From Welwitschia mirabilis (Eukaryota; Gnetophyta; Gnetopsida; Welwitschiales), in the NCBI GenBank assembly GCA_051453625.1, contig JBOZIK010000001.1:267707622-267740627 (forward strand): a stretch of DNA of 33,006 nucleotides. The letters run 5' to 3'. The notes beneath the pieces are model-generated. The model was not told the DNA's origin, made no database searches, and saw only the letters and a list, made by a program, of their open reading frames with translations. Both the position numbers and the translations under genes were made by a program. Shown piece after piece: positions 20,900-31,710 of the stretch (positions are counted from its first letter, which is position 1; every line of letters starts with the position of its first letter).

Positions 20900-22290
20900 T
20901 ATAGGGATTGAATCTTTTACTGTTGGGCATAATTATAGAATAATACATCTTTTATCCTCTTTTTATTATTATCTCTTAATTTTCTCTTTTCTCTCATTGT
21001 AATTGAAACTATCTAAGCTTGCTTGAAGGTAGAGAAGCACTATAGAGTCTTATTATAAGATGGACTACTATAAAGTATATTTGGCTTAAAGGTTAAGAAT
21101 TGCCACTACTCTAATTTTAGCATGTGATGTTGCTAAATGATCTATAAGTTCATCTTAAAACATTTTAAATAATAATTAAACAATGAAACATCCCTAGTAT
21201 AATGGTGAGATTTCACTTAAGTTCATAAACTTTTAGGAAAATGAGTTGGGAGATGTTACATCAATGAGAAGAAAAGAATTAGAGAGAGAGACAGAATAAA
21301 ATTGTTTATATCTTTTGAATATATTAAAATAAAGTAAATTAATAATGCAATGATGCAAAGATGAGATGCAATGTTATAAAATTAAAAATGATTGTGCTAA
21401 TTGCAATGTAGTCCTAATTTAATTTAATAATCAATTTACCATCCTATTATCATCCAAATTATCCCTCATAAATCATGACGTATTACTATCAATCTTACTG
21501 TCATTCAATATTTTTACTTTTCTTATAAAATTTGTAAAGGTTATGTTTAATGAATTATTTAGAAAATATTAAATTATTTTAAAATCTCAAATATATATAA
21601 ATACTATATTCTTGAGATGCTATGATATTGAATTGTAGTTTAAGTTATACAAATCTTCAAATGTTCTTGTAGAGGTGATGATTTATTTCACTTATTTTTG
21701 CACTTCCTACAAATTATGCATAATTAAAAGTAACTTGTGGAGGCTTGTTATTTATTTTTCCTCATGATTAAGTGTGAAGATTCTTTTTATATTATTAAAG
21801 CACCTAGAGGCCAGATAAGCCTTTATGAGACATTATGAAACCCCCTTTACCATGGACTCATGTTGTGTCCTTTTGTATTCTTGAGTCTTATAGTTCTTCC
21901 CCCCTCAAGNNNNNNNNNNNNNNNNNNNNNNNNNNNNNNNNNNNNNNNNNNNNNNNNNNNNNNNNNNNNNNNNNNNNNNNNNNNNNNNNNNNNNNNNNNN
22001 NNNNNNNNNNNNNNNNNNNNNNNNNNNNNNNNNNNNNNNNNNNNNNNNNNNNNNNNNNNNNNNNNNNNNNNNNNNNNNNNNNNNNNNNNNNNNNNNNNNN
22101 NNNNNNNNNNNNNNNNNNNNNNNNNNNNATAAAGATAAATTTAGTCTTGTTTCAAGTCTTAAATCCTACTGCCTTCTATGCTCGATGTTTAGATGTTATT
22201 TGTTCTTGTTATGAGTTAATAGTTTGTGATCAAACCTTATTATATTTTTCTTTTCATCATGATGTCTTGAACTTACGGTTATGAATTTTT
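20900..22290. other. AT-rich stretch with a possible element junction and a gap
   Basis: No genes recognised. At 21246-21260, GTTGGGAGA followed by TGTTACATC could be a polypurine tract and an LTR start of Ty3 type, but no matching right end was found. A 219-base gap lies at 21910-22128. Confidence 0.35.
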
Positions 22291-22292
22291 AC

Positions 22293-23430
22293 AAATCATT
22301 AAATGAGGTAATGGGCTTCATAGATCATCAAATGAGGCAGTGAAGTGAGAATCCTACAGATTGCCAAATGAGGTAATGATCATAATAGATTTAACATAGA
22401 CTGCCAAATAAGTTATTAGGCTTGACAGATCATCAAATGAGNNNNNNNNNNNNNNNNNNNNNNNNNNNNNNNNNNNNNNNNNNNNNNNNNNNNNNNNNNN
22501 NNNNNNNNNNNNNNNNNNNNNNNNNNNNNNNNNNNNNNNNNNNNNNNNNNNNNNNNNNNNNNNNNNNNNNNNNNNNNNNNNNNNNNNNNNNNNNNNNNNN
22601 NNNNNNNNNNNNNNNNNNNNNNNNNNNNNNNNNNNNNNNNNNNNNNNNNNNNNNNNNNNNNNNNNNNNNNNNNNNNNNNNNNNNNNNNNNNNNNNNNNNN
22701 NNNNNNNNNNNNNNNNNNNNNNNNNNNNNNNNNNNNNNNNNNNNNNNNNNNNNNNNNNNNNNNNNNNNNNNNNNNNNNNNNNNNNNNNNNNNNNNNNNNN
22801 NNNNNNNNNNNNNNNNNNNNNNNNNNNNNNNNNNNNNNNNNNNNNNNNNNNNNNNNNNNNNNNNNNNNNNNNNNNNNNNNNNNNNNNNNNNNNNNNNNNN
22901 NNNNNNNNNNNNNNNNNNNNNNNNNNNNNNNNNNNNNNNNNNNNNNNNNNNNNNNNNNNNNNNNNNNNNNNNNNNNNNNNNNNNNNNNNNNNNNNNNNNN
23001 NNNNNNNNNNNNNNNNNNNNNNNNNNNNNNNNNNNNNNNNNNNNNNNNNNNNNNNNNNNNNNNNNNNNNNNNNNNNNNNNNNNNNNNNNNNNNNNNNNNN
23101 NNNNNNNNNNNNNNNNNNNNNNNNNNNNNNNNNNNNNNNNNNNNNNNNNNNNNNNNNAGATTTACCACAGATCATCAAATAAGGTAGTGGGCTTCATAGA
23201 TCATCGAATGAGGTAGTGAATTTAATATGAGTTTATATATATGTGTGTGTATACATATATATTTCTGAGAACCACAAAATCATCAAATGAGGCAGTGAAC
23301 TTCATAGATTGCTGAATGAGGTAGTGAAGTAAAATATGAAAAACTTTATGAGAATTATAGATTTCCAAATAAGGCAGTGTATTTTACGAGTCACTGGATG
23401 AGGCAATGAAGTGATTGAGATATGTGAAAA
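22293..23430. repeat. 29-base minisatellite (AGATCATCAAATGAGGTAGTG...) around a gap
   Basis: On both sides of a 716-base gap (22442-23157) the phrase (A)GATCATCAAATGAGG(T/C)A(A/G)TG followed by GGCTTCAT recurs with a 29-base period, with some units stretched to 36-50 bases by spacer insertions. About five units are visible left and six right. An AT/TG microsatellite (about 23232-23260) interrupts the right array. The array probably continues through the gap. It may belong to an LTR, but no LTR ends were located. Confidence 0.8.
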
Positions 23431-24186
23431 TATAAATTGATTATTCTCGTTCATAATCATAAGGTTGGTGCTTATCATATACCATATTTTATTAGAATCT
23501 TTTTTTTGTTATTTCCATCTTAACTCTTAAAAATCATTACCTATCTTGTCTAGTCTTGCTTGGATCATATTGGGAGATATAAGATTTTCATAGTTCTCAT
23601 CCCATACTTTTGTGTGATAGGTGAAAACTTTGGAGTATAAATGCTAAAGTGGGCATAAGGATGTGAACAATAATTAACCTAGTATTAATGAAAATCTTGC
23701 TAAATAATTTCTAATCCTTATTTGTTTTACTTAGTTAGTGTTATATTTCTTAGTTTCATGAAAACATAATATGTTTTCCTATTAAATGTTCCTTGATTAT
23801 GATGAGAGATAAACTTCATATTATTATATGTGTGTGACTACCAAATAATGAAGTTTATTTTGAAGATTCATGTTATATCGAATGATGAATATTCTTCTTG
23901 TTTAGTAATAAAATATGTTGATTTGATATTTTATTCTTCAATTAGTACTTAATAAAATTTTACAAAAATCTTAAATCTTTGATTATGTATTTAATCACAA
24001 TTTCATGGAATGTTAATTTGAAATTGTAAATTTTTGAAATCTTTATTTGAATAAATATGATTTGGCATATTATTTCTATGTTATATTTGAAAAAATTTCT
24101 TGAAAAACCTTAGTTGAATGTAACTATATTTCTTGGATGTAATGATCATTTATTAATAATAAATTTTTAAAATGGAGTTAAGATGT
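23431..24186. other. AT-rich stretch, nothing recognised
   Basis: No coding similarity, RNA gene or repeat structure stands out in this 750-base stretch. Confidence 0.5.
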
Positions 24187-24396
24187 TCCCTCCCTTTTTT
24201 TTTAAAATTCAAACCCATTACAAGAGAAGTGGATTTAGATCTTTTTTAGTTAATTTAATGTTATAAATTCAACCTGAGAATGGAGATAAAAAATTAATGC
24301 AAAACTTATCACTCGGTGCTTATGGTGGGACTTGAACTACTAACCTCTCTCTTTTTAATAATTGTCCTCTACTGTTACACCAATGAGTAAGTGATG
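24187..24396 (-). mobile_element. Candidate tRNA-derived SINE, minus strand
   Basis: Read on the minus strand, ACTCATTGGTGTAACAGTAGAGG (about 24389-24367) resembles a tRNA A box region, and AGTTCAAGTCC (24338-24328) is a near-perfect B box (GGTTCRANTCC). Their spacing, about 45 bases, suits an internal RNA polymerase III promoter. The body ends with a poly-A run, seen as TTTTTTTTT at about 24196-24204 on the plus strand. Target duplications were not identified. A degenerate tRNA pseudogene is the alternative. Confidence 0.5.
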
Positions 24397-24524
24397 AGTA
24401 TGAACTATTTTCTTCTTTAATTAATTTTTCACATTAGGTTTATTTCTGAGTACGTGCAATGCTCGTAGGTGAGAGGCTAAGTTGGGCGTAAATTTTAGGC
24501 TACAAACCTACCTAGTAGCTAGAG

Positions 24525-24618
24525 AAATACACTTGCATTTGAAAGGGGATAGCACCATGGGGAATGCATTAAATGCACTTGCGTTTGATACAGGATGGCA
24601 CTGTGAGGATAAGCATTT
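24525..24618 (+). repeat. Two 46-base imperfect direct repeats
   Basis: AAATACACTTGCATTTGA (24525) and AAATGCACTTGCGTTTGA (24571) begin two adjacent units, each continuing with GGAT(A/G)GCAC and a GCATTA/GCATTTA end. Duplicated upstream of a TATA box, they could be LTR or promoter enhancer repeats. Confidence 0.65.
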
Positions 24619-24729
24619 AAAATTTTAATGCCTTTCAATTTTTCATAAGCCTCTTACCTTTAGTAGAATAATAAAATGATTTGTCTTATTACATTATTAT
24701 GCAATGTTAATGAGTAGAAATGCCTCGAG

Positions 24730-24737
24730 TATATAAG
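24730..24737 (+). promoter_or_regulatory. TATA box candidate
   Basis: TATATAAG in a locally GC-richer setting, with direct repeats about 110 bases upstream and a pyrimidine-rich tract 160 bases downstream. This layout fits a core promoter, most simply that of the 5' LTR ending at 26175, though a decayed host promoter is possible. Confidence 0.35.
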
Positions 24738-24898
24738 AAAGATGCCTCCCTATTCTTTATCCATTAAAAAAAAAAATTAACATGCTCTCAACATCATGTT
24801 CAAAGGCATCAAATGCATTATCAAAATGGACACTTAACCATTAAAAACTATGCATAGATTAAATGATTGCAACATCTTGAAATACTCTAATTCCTTAA

Positions 24899-24995
24899 CT
24901 CTCCATCTCTCTCTCTCCCCCTTCCCCCTCCCCCCCTTCCCCTCCGCCTTTCTTCCTCCCCTCCAAATCTCTTCCTTGCTCCCTCTGCTTCCCCC
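24899..24995 (+). repeat. C/T-rich tract
   Basis: Nearly 100 bases of almost pure pyrimidine (CTCTCT, CCCCCTTCCCCCTCC and so on). It makes the open frame 24850-25059 a Pro/Leu/Ser-rich string, which I regard as a by-product. Such tracts occur in plant 5' leaders and LTR U5 regions. Confidence 0.75.
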
Positions 24996-25671
24996 CATCA
25001 ATCCACTATTTACTTCTTCTAGTAATTTGGAGAAACTGCTTTGTAGATCCTACTATTAGGCATCTTAATTTTTTGAGTTAGCATTTAAACATCCTTTTCA
25101 AGTACTCAATATAATCTTAATTCCTCTCTTAGCCATATAGCACATCATAGTATCTTACCAGATCTTTAATTGTTGTTTTTATTTGATTAATCACATATGC
25201 ATTTTCACTGTGTTCCTTTGCAAACCATGTTTTCATTGCCTCTGAATTTACAAATTGTATAAGCTTTTTGATTTGCAGACCTCACTTTTCTTAGTGTAGT
25301 TTTACTAGCTTATATTTCTTTTGCCACTGAGCTCTAAAGTAATCAAGTGAAGATCCATTCCATAGATCATTTCTTTTCTAGAGTCTATTTAAATGCCATA
25401 TTTATATCTACAAATTGTATTGCATTATGCTTCTTCATTTATCATTCTTAAAAACCTCATTTTGCAACTCTTTAGTAGGGAGAAAATATTTTTTTATTTT
25501 ACTTCTATTTTTCTCCATTCTAAACTTGTTGTGGTTAAGTACAACATGATTGCATTTTATTTGCATAGACCTACATATAACATCCTTGCCAATAAAAATA
25601 TTTCATAGTATTTTATTATTGATTCTTTACCTTATTCTGTGTTTTTGTTTTATGACCGATCTATTTTTGCT

Positions 25672-25790
25672 TAATGTGCCTTAGTGTACTAGTTAAATCT
25701 TAGAAATACTAGTAGCAAGGTCATAGGTTTAACTCCCATTCGTGTGCATTAATTTAATTCTTTAACTAAGATGTTAATAAATACCATGGC
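25672..25790 (+). mobile_element. Candidate tRNA-derived SINE, plus strand
   Basis: GCCTTAGTGTACTAGTTAA (25678-25696) resembles an A box, and GGTTTAACTCC (25726-25736) matches the B box with one change. The text after it (CATTCGTGTGCATTAATTTAATTC) resembles the body after the B box of the minus-strand candidate at 24187-24396, so both may be one family. Right end and target duplication not fixed. Confidence 0.45.
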
Positions 25791-25799
25791 AAATATTAA

Positions 25800-26175
25800 A
25801 AGATATTACTTAAAAATATATGTAATTAAATAAAGCATAATCTTTATGAACAATAGTATAAAATAAATGAAATTTTTGTTAATAAAATTCTTGATTCCAA
25901 ATTTCTCCTATTAAATGTTAGAAAATTATTATAAATCACACTCCTAGGTACATTATATTTTAATAATTCATTTGAAGTGAAACTTAAATTCACTCTAATT
26001 AAATATTTATAGATAAATAGGAGAATATTGATTAGTAATGCCCTTTAATTAGGATTTCCTTGGTTAAACTTATAAATTATTTAAATATCCTTGAGTCTTA
26101 CACTTATATAAGATTTTAATTAGGAAATCATACCTTGTCTTACTTTAAACTCTAGTTTTGATTTCAAGATTTACA
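25800..26175 (+). repeat. Right end of a Ty3 5' LTR (left boundary not found)
   Basis: The end is set by the primer site that begins three bases later; the LTR closes with ATTTACA. The left end could lie before the TATA box at 24730 or further upstream, possibly at the TGTTACA at 21254, but no direct copy is in the window to confirm it. The open frame 25393-25608 shows no family motif. Confidence 0.5.
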
Positions 26176-26178
26176 TTT

Positions 26179-26190
26179 TGGTATCAGAGC
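26179..26190 (+). promoter_or_regulatory. Primer-binding site (Met-tRNA type) of a Ty3 element
   Basis: TGGTATCAGAGC, an exact copy of the plant tRNA-iMet primer site, followed by TTAGGTT. It lies 156 bases before the likely gag start and confirms plus-strand orientation. Confidence 0.85.
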
Positions 26191-26345
26191 TTAGGTTTAC
26201 AAGTTTACTAGATAGGATTTTTAATAATCCTATGCATGAATATTATTAATTATGATTTTTCTTCGTGTAGATGCTATATAAGATAATTAGTTATTATAGA
26301 AGTTATGAATGTTGATATCTGTAATAAAATTTTCACAGGATTAGT

Positions 26346-27275
26346 ATGACTTCTTTAGGATCAATGAACCAATGAATCAGAGATACCACTTTAGTAAATA
26401 TAGTTAATACTCTTATAGATAAACTTCATGAATAAAACAATGATAAGAAGAATGGTGAATTCCTCAAGAAAATGATGACACAACTCAAAAGAATGAACCC
26501 TTTGACTTTTGAAGGTATTAATAGCGTAGTTGATATAGAGGCTTCATTAATATCTATTAAAAGAGTTGAATTTATTTCATTTTACCTCTAAGCAAAAGGC
26601 ATTTCTACTAACCCTTCAGCTTATGAAAGAAGTAGCTTTATGATGGAATGCAGAAAAGATTTAAGTATATCTCGTAATGTCCTTTTCTTGGAAATCATTT
26701 GAAGAAATATTTAGAAGTAGGTATATATCAGAATTTTTCTTGAATACAAAGGCTAACAGGTTCTACAATCTTAAACAGGGCCTTATGAAGATAGCTCAAT
26801 ATGAACATAAATCCATGGAGCTCTTACAATATGTTCCTAAGTTAGCAGGAAGAAAAGACGTAAAGGTTCCTTGGTTTATGACTAGGTTGCATCCTATAAT
26901 TCAAAACCAAGTCAGTTATTCCAACCTAAATTCATTGTAAAAGATTTAGAAAAGGTAAGAATTAGTCAAGAATCATGGTCAATGAATAGAAACCTTAGAG
27001 AGAAAAGAAATATGCCTTATAATAATAGAGAAATTCAACCATGAAGAACATCCTTATATCAAAATATAGGTACATTTAGGGAAAGATCCAAAGTAAATAT
27101 GGCTACAATCAATAACAAGGAAACATTTCAATCATAGGAAAGAGCATATATGCAACTAACTAGAGGAAGAGGTAGAATTATTAGACCACTAAGAAACAAC
27201 CAATCTACTAATGTCAAAAATGTAAAGTGCTTTCTTTGCTAAGGACCTCACTATCTTAGAGACTTTTTTGATTGA
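26346..27275 (+). pseudogene. gag: Ty3/gypsy gag remnant (Retrotrans_gag type)
   Basis: A likely start is ATG at 26346; a stop follows after nine codons. MNPLTFEGINSVVDIEASL (about 26493-26550) matches the 'PP.F.G..DP..AE.WL' opening. The open piece 26677-26940 reads SWKSFEEIFRSRYISEFFLN, then FYNLKQGLMKIAQYEHKSME, which is the Retrotrans_gag core (W..F...F...Y.......F..LKQG..V..Y...F.). A zinc knuckle follows at 27228-27266: C-x2-C-x3-H-x4-F, of the CYRCGGPHxxxDC type, with a stop right after the second Cys and the last Cys changed to Phe. Gag would form particles and bind element RNA; this copy is inactive. Confidence 0.8.
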
Positions 27276-27384
27276 AAGAAAGAAAGAAGAAGCTACTTCT
27301 ACAGATGTTAGAAAATTATATGCTTTAGTTTCCAAGTAAGGCACCCAATTAGAAGTAATTTTTCAAACTTTTGGTACATTATTA

Positions 27385-27745
27385 AATTTTCCTATGAAGC
27401 TTTTATTAGAGCTAGGTTCATCTGATTCCTTCAATTCCTATGAAATAGCTAGTAAGATATTTTTAAAACTTTTGAAGATTAAATAATTAATAGTAGAACT
27501 TTCAGATGGTAGATAATTGAAAATAATTGGTGAGACCCCTTTGTATATATTGCAAATTAATGGTTTTAAATTCAAAATACAATTGCTAATTTTGGAGTTG
27601 GATTACTCTAAAACCATTCTAGAAATGAACTTATTATGAGATAATAAAGCATAGATAGATTACTACCATATAAAGGTATTAGTAATAGATTCTAGAGGAA
27701 AAAGAATAAATTTGCCAATCTTGTTAGAACCTATATCAGAATAAC
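27385..27745 (+). pseudogene. Ty3 aspartic protease remnant
   Basis: LLELGSSDSFNSYEIASKI (27403-27459) aligns with the L.DSGATxSFIS active site, but the catalytic Asp codon reads GAG (Glu, 27409) and the Ser reads Leu. VELSDGR (about 27495-27515) and ILEMNLL...A.IDYY (about 27620-27665) match the 'V.LADG' and 'ILGMDWL....A.IDY' blocks. Several stops are present. The normal role is cleavage of the gag-pol polyprotein. Confidence 0.72.
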
Positions 27746-27835
27746 TAACTATACATAAACAAATGAAAACAGAATTCGGGCATGAGAGAGTATTTGTAAT
27801 CATGAAATTTGACCATCCTCCTTAACATGAGTTGA

Positions 27836-27915
27836 ATAGAAGATCTTTTTAATCAATTAAAGTTTGCTAAATTTTTCTCAAAGATTGATCTTAAGTCAAG
27901 TTATGTAATACACTA
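27836..27915 (+). pseudogene. pol: Start of Ty3 reverse transcriptase, truncated
   Basis: IEDLFNQLKFAKFFSKIDLK then SSYVIH (27843-27914) matches '[25 protein letters not shown]' of chromovirus-type Ty3 reverse transcriptase, with the first catalytic Asp codon at 27897. Similarity stops abruptly after this, and no palm (YxDD), RNase H or integrase follows, so the rest was deleted or replaced. Confidence 0.7.
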
Positions 27916-28259
27916 ACTTTGATTACCCTAATTAACCATAATTTTTTTAAAGTATTATTAATTAACATGTATAATGGGACCTAGGATCAAATCCTGTTTA
28001 GACTCTATTAATACATTATAAGATTTAATATAATTAAAAAACATAATTATAACTTAACTATAGACTCTTTCTATTTGCATATAATAACAATGTTAAAAAT
28101 GTATCCTATATTTATTTCTAACTTTGTTTTCACCATACAAAAATATCTTTCATAATGTTGATGGGATGTTAATTTGTTTTATTAAATACAATGGATAAGT
28201 TTTAAGATAGTGCCTAACCACTATAAAAGAAGGTTGCATCCCCTATTAATGACATTCCA
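27916..28259. other. AT-rich stretch with a B-box-like site
   Basis: No coding similarity. GGATCAAATCC at 27984-27994 differs from the polymerase III B box at one position, but no convincing A box precedes it. Confidence 0.35.
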
Positions 28260-29400
28260 ACTCAATATCTGGCCACCCTCCAGATATGAGTTGGTTCTAC
28301 TTCAGGTTCTAAACTATACAAACATAGCTGGGCTCAACTCCATAGGCTTAGACTTCATCTTAATATACCTCCAATACAGGTGACAGGTGGTACATGAGGT
28401 GGATGCATGCTTATAAGTGATCCCCACTTCCTTGAAGCATCACAGGATGGTCCAATATAATCCTTTGATACCAAGAGCTCGAGATATTAAGTCGGAGTAA
28501 GTCCATGCATGGGTAGGGCAGGATAGTGGTGATGAANNNNNNNNNNNNNNNNNNNNNNNNNNNNNNNNNNNNNNNNNNNNNNNNNNNNNNNNNNNNNNNN
28601 NNNNNNNNNNNNNNNNNNNNNNNNNNNNNNNNNNNNNNNNNNNNNNNNNNNNNNNNNNNNNNNNNNNNNNNNNNNNNNNNNNNNNNNNNNNNNNNNNNNN
28701 NNNNNNNNNNNNNNNNNNNNNNNNNNNNNNNNNNNNNNNNNNNNNNNNNNNNNNNNNNNNNNNNNNNNNNNNNNNNNNNNNNNNNNNNNNNNNNNNNNNN
28801 NNNNNNNNNNNNNNNNNNNNNNNNNNNNNNNNNNNNNNNNNNNNNNNNNNNNNNNNNNNNNNNNNNNNNNNNNNNNNNNNNNNNNNNNNNNNNNNNNNNN
28901 NNNNNNNNNNNNNNNNNNNNNNNNNNNNNNNNNNNNNNNNNNNNNNNNNNNNNNNNNNNNNNNNNNNNNNNNNNNNNNNNNNNNNNNNNNNNNNNNNNNN
29001 NNNNNNNNNNNNNNNNNNNNNNNNNNNNNNNNNNNNNNNNNNNNNNNNNNNNNNNNNNNNNNNNNNNNNNNNNNNNNNNNNNNNNNNNNNNNNNNNNNNN
29101 NNNNNNNNNNNNNNNNNNNNNNNNNNNNNNNNNNNNNNNNNNNNNNNNNNNNNNNNNNNNNNNNNNNNNNNNNNNNNNNNNNNNNNNNNNNNNNNNNNNN
29201 NNNNNNNNNNNNNNNNNNNNNNNNNNNNNNNNNNNNNNNNNNNNNNNNNNNNNNNNNNNNNNNAGGATGGTGCAACATGATCCTTTGATACCAAGGGCTC
29301 GAGATATTAAGTCAGAGTAAGTCCATGCATGGGTAGGGTAAGATAGTGGTGATCAAATCCACTTCCAGAAGGGTTTGGAAATAAAAGTACAAGACAACCC
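28260..29400. repeat. Higher-GC repeat; 93-base copies flank a 727-base gap
   Basis: 28444-28536 and 29264-29356 are direct copies, with 8 differences in 93 bases by my count, separated by the gap 28537-29263. The copies share CCTTTGATACCAAG, CTCGAGATATTAAGT and the palindrome CCATGCATGG. The flanks 28260-28443 are GC-richer than the surroundings and look like further repeat sequence. This suggests a tandem repeat that continues through the gap. The frames that cross it are N-filled and meaningless. Confidence 0.7.
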
Positions 29401-31290
29401 ATCTTGGTTATGAAATCCAAGTATGGGGATGAATAATTATTGATATTATCTTAGTTAGTTGAATGAATATATCATACAAATGCAAGCATACAATATGTGA
29501 ATATCTTGTGGATTGTTTACCTAATAAAAATAATTCTAAACGTCATTGAGTTTATTTTATGTAAAAAATTGTAAAAAAAAAAAATAATATACAAGAATCT
29601 TTTTAGTTTTTCATAAAACAAAATCATACAATTTTTAATTTTAGTAATAAAAACAAATAAAAGAAAACATATCTTTATTTTTCTACATTATCGTAATTCT
29701 TTCAAATAAGACACATTTATATATCTAAGTTATATTGTAAAAACATGCTTCATTTATGAAACTGATCCAACTTGAAAATCTACTTTATTATTGATAAGTG
29801 TCTACATAGAAATAGAGGTAGGTAAAATATATCCATATCTTATTAGAAAAAGATATCAATGAAGTTAATTAATTATGCAATACATATCTAGAATCATTAA
29901 GTAGTTATTTGTAATTAAGTAGTCATTTGTAATGTTTATGCATGAAAGGAAAGAATAACAGCCTAAATTTTAATAAATAGTATATAGAAAGGATAGAAAA
30001 ATAACTACAACTTAATGAGAAATTATATACAATATTTAAAATAGTTTCATACTTGCATTAGATAATTTTCTATAATTATTAAAATTAATTACAAATTTTC
30101 TTAGCTTTTACAAGACATTAAAACTAAAAATTTATAATTAATGATTTAAAAATTTAAAATGAAATAGACTTAATTTCTTTAAATTAGGCTACTACACTAT
30201 CCATAAAAACTAGTTATAATAAGTTTAAAATATTCTAGATGTATTTCATAGGGTCAAATTTTAAACTATAAAAACTGCCTAAGTTATTAAATTACTAAAC
30301 GGATACCATTTACTAAAGTGATTATAACTTTTAATCTACTTGGAGTTTTTCAATGAGTCAATACTTTTTAAAATTCTTATTTAGGTCTACACGTTGGTTT
30401 ACTCCATTTTTACCCAAACTACTCTATAAATTCTAAGAACTAAGATGTTTCGCTTGCTAGTTTTTACTTGTAAATTCTGAGATATTTTTATAAAATAAAA
30501 TTTAAAAATTGTTTTAGTTTAGAAAAATTATTGTTTAAAGACTTTTAACTTTCTAACCTAATTTTAGACTTACAAAAAAAATTTCATAAAATTTTACTTA
30601 TTATTAAATCAGTTATGACTTTTTAAATTACTTGACTTAAAAAGAATAAATGATAAACTTTAACTAAACTAAGCACAAGAGAAATCATACAAATTTACAG
30701 AAATAAAATCAATTATTGACTATGAATTTGTATTATAAATAAATAAATATAATTATAATTACTATAAATTTATAATAAATAATACATCAATATCATAAGC
30801 CTTAGGATTTTTTTTTCCTTAGAAAGAGTGCCTAACCTAAATAGATTCTTGGGGATCAGACTTGTTCACCCTAATAAGACTCTAATGCAAATATGATATA
30901 AAAAGAATTTAAACAATAATAAAATACAATACAAAATAAGTACCCAAAATTATAATGAACCCCCTGGTTATTTGGCCAAAATATCCATTAGACACATAGA
31001 AGCTAAGCATGTTAAGAGGTCATTAACTCTCTTCCTTATCTTAGTTTATGTCAATGTGAGGGAATAAAATATATTTATAACCATTGGTAAATCCATCAAT
31101 TAAGGATGTAAAGAGATCATTCAAATCTCTCCCTTGTATTAATATTAGCCAATGGAAGAGAAAAATGCAAATCATATGCATAGGCCTAATGTAAGAAATG
31201 AAACTAAAATGCTCAAAAAGAAAAACCTACTTGAAGGGAAGAAGATTAATTATCTTTGAAAAAGATTGAGGAACTACTAAGCTATAAAAT
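29401..31290. other. AT-rich stretch, nothing recognised
   Basis: A and T homopolymer runs dominate. No open frame of note, RNA gene or element end was found on either strand. A CTAATGCAAATATGATATAA phrase near 30881-30900 faintly recalls a reversed primer site (GCTCTGATACCA) but is too worn to call. Confidence 0.5.
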
Positions 31291-31295
31291 CCTAT

Positions 31296-31364
31296 CTTCA
31301 AGCTTCCAAGCTCCAAGCTCTAAGATTCTAGCTCCAGACTTTAAGCTCCAACTCCACACTCAAG
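31296..31364. repeat. Short degenerate (AGCTCCA)n repeat
   Basis: CTTCAAGCTTCCAAGCTCC and later AGCTCCAGACTTTAAGCTCC form an imperfect 7- to 8-base tandem repeat. Confidence 0.65.
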
Positions 31365-31547
31365 AGGAAGAAATATTGAGAAGCAAATTTGATAGCATAA
31401 ACTTGCTTTAAGAAATACCAATTTGAGAAGAAGGGAGAGGGCTTTTTTGATAGATAGATGGTATACCAAAGGCCCTTGATATAATTAGTTAAAGATAATC
31501 TACATCATTTTACCAACAAGATAAGAAACTCTCTTTTACTTAATAAA

Positions 31548-31710
31548 ATTAATCAATAATAAGTTAAATAGACTTGTGTAAAAGTGACATTGACATGTAT
31601 GACAATGATAAGATTGATCAATGACAAGTTGGATGAGCTTCTGTAGAAGTGAAATTGATAAATTAATCAATAAGAAGTTGTAAGAACTTGTGTAAGAGGT
31701 AAAAGTAATG
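31548..31710. repeat. Degenerate tandem repeat, about three units of 50-65 bases
   Basis: Units begin ATTAATCAATAATAAGTT, ATTGATCAATGACAAGTT and ATTAATCAATAAGAAGTT, each followed by an (A)CTTGTGTAAAAG- or CTTCTGTAGAAG-like block. Confidence 0.65.

Noticed and set aside
20612-20948. Five overlapping open frames of Thr-His or Cys-Val repeats
   Set aside because: They are translations of the CA microsatellite and its N gap.
22354-23216. Long open frames on both strands across the gap
   Set aside because: Almost all residues are unknown because they are N; there is no coding evidence.
24300-24400. Functional tRNA gene on the minus strand
   Set aside because: A- and B-box-like text is present, but I could not fold an acceptor stem or anticodon arm; a SINE head fits better.
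24850-25059. Pro/Leu/Ser-rich 69-residue open frame
   Set aside because: Produced by the C/T-rich tract; no motif, and no homologous family recognised.
27984-27994. Possible third SINE from a B-box-like site
   Set aside because: No A box at suitable spacing and no clear ends.
28440-29320. Three open frames across the gap, ends reading SPLSCPTHAWTYSDL on the minus strand
   Set aside because: Mostly N; the defined ends are the repeated 93-base unit and match no family I know.
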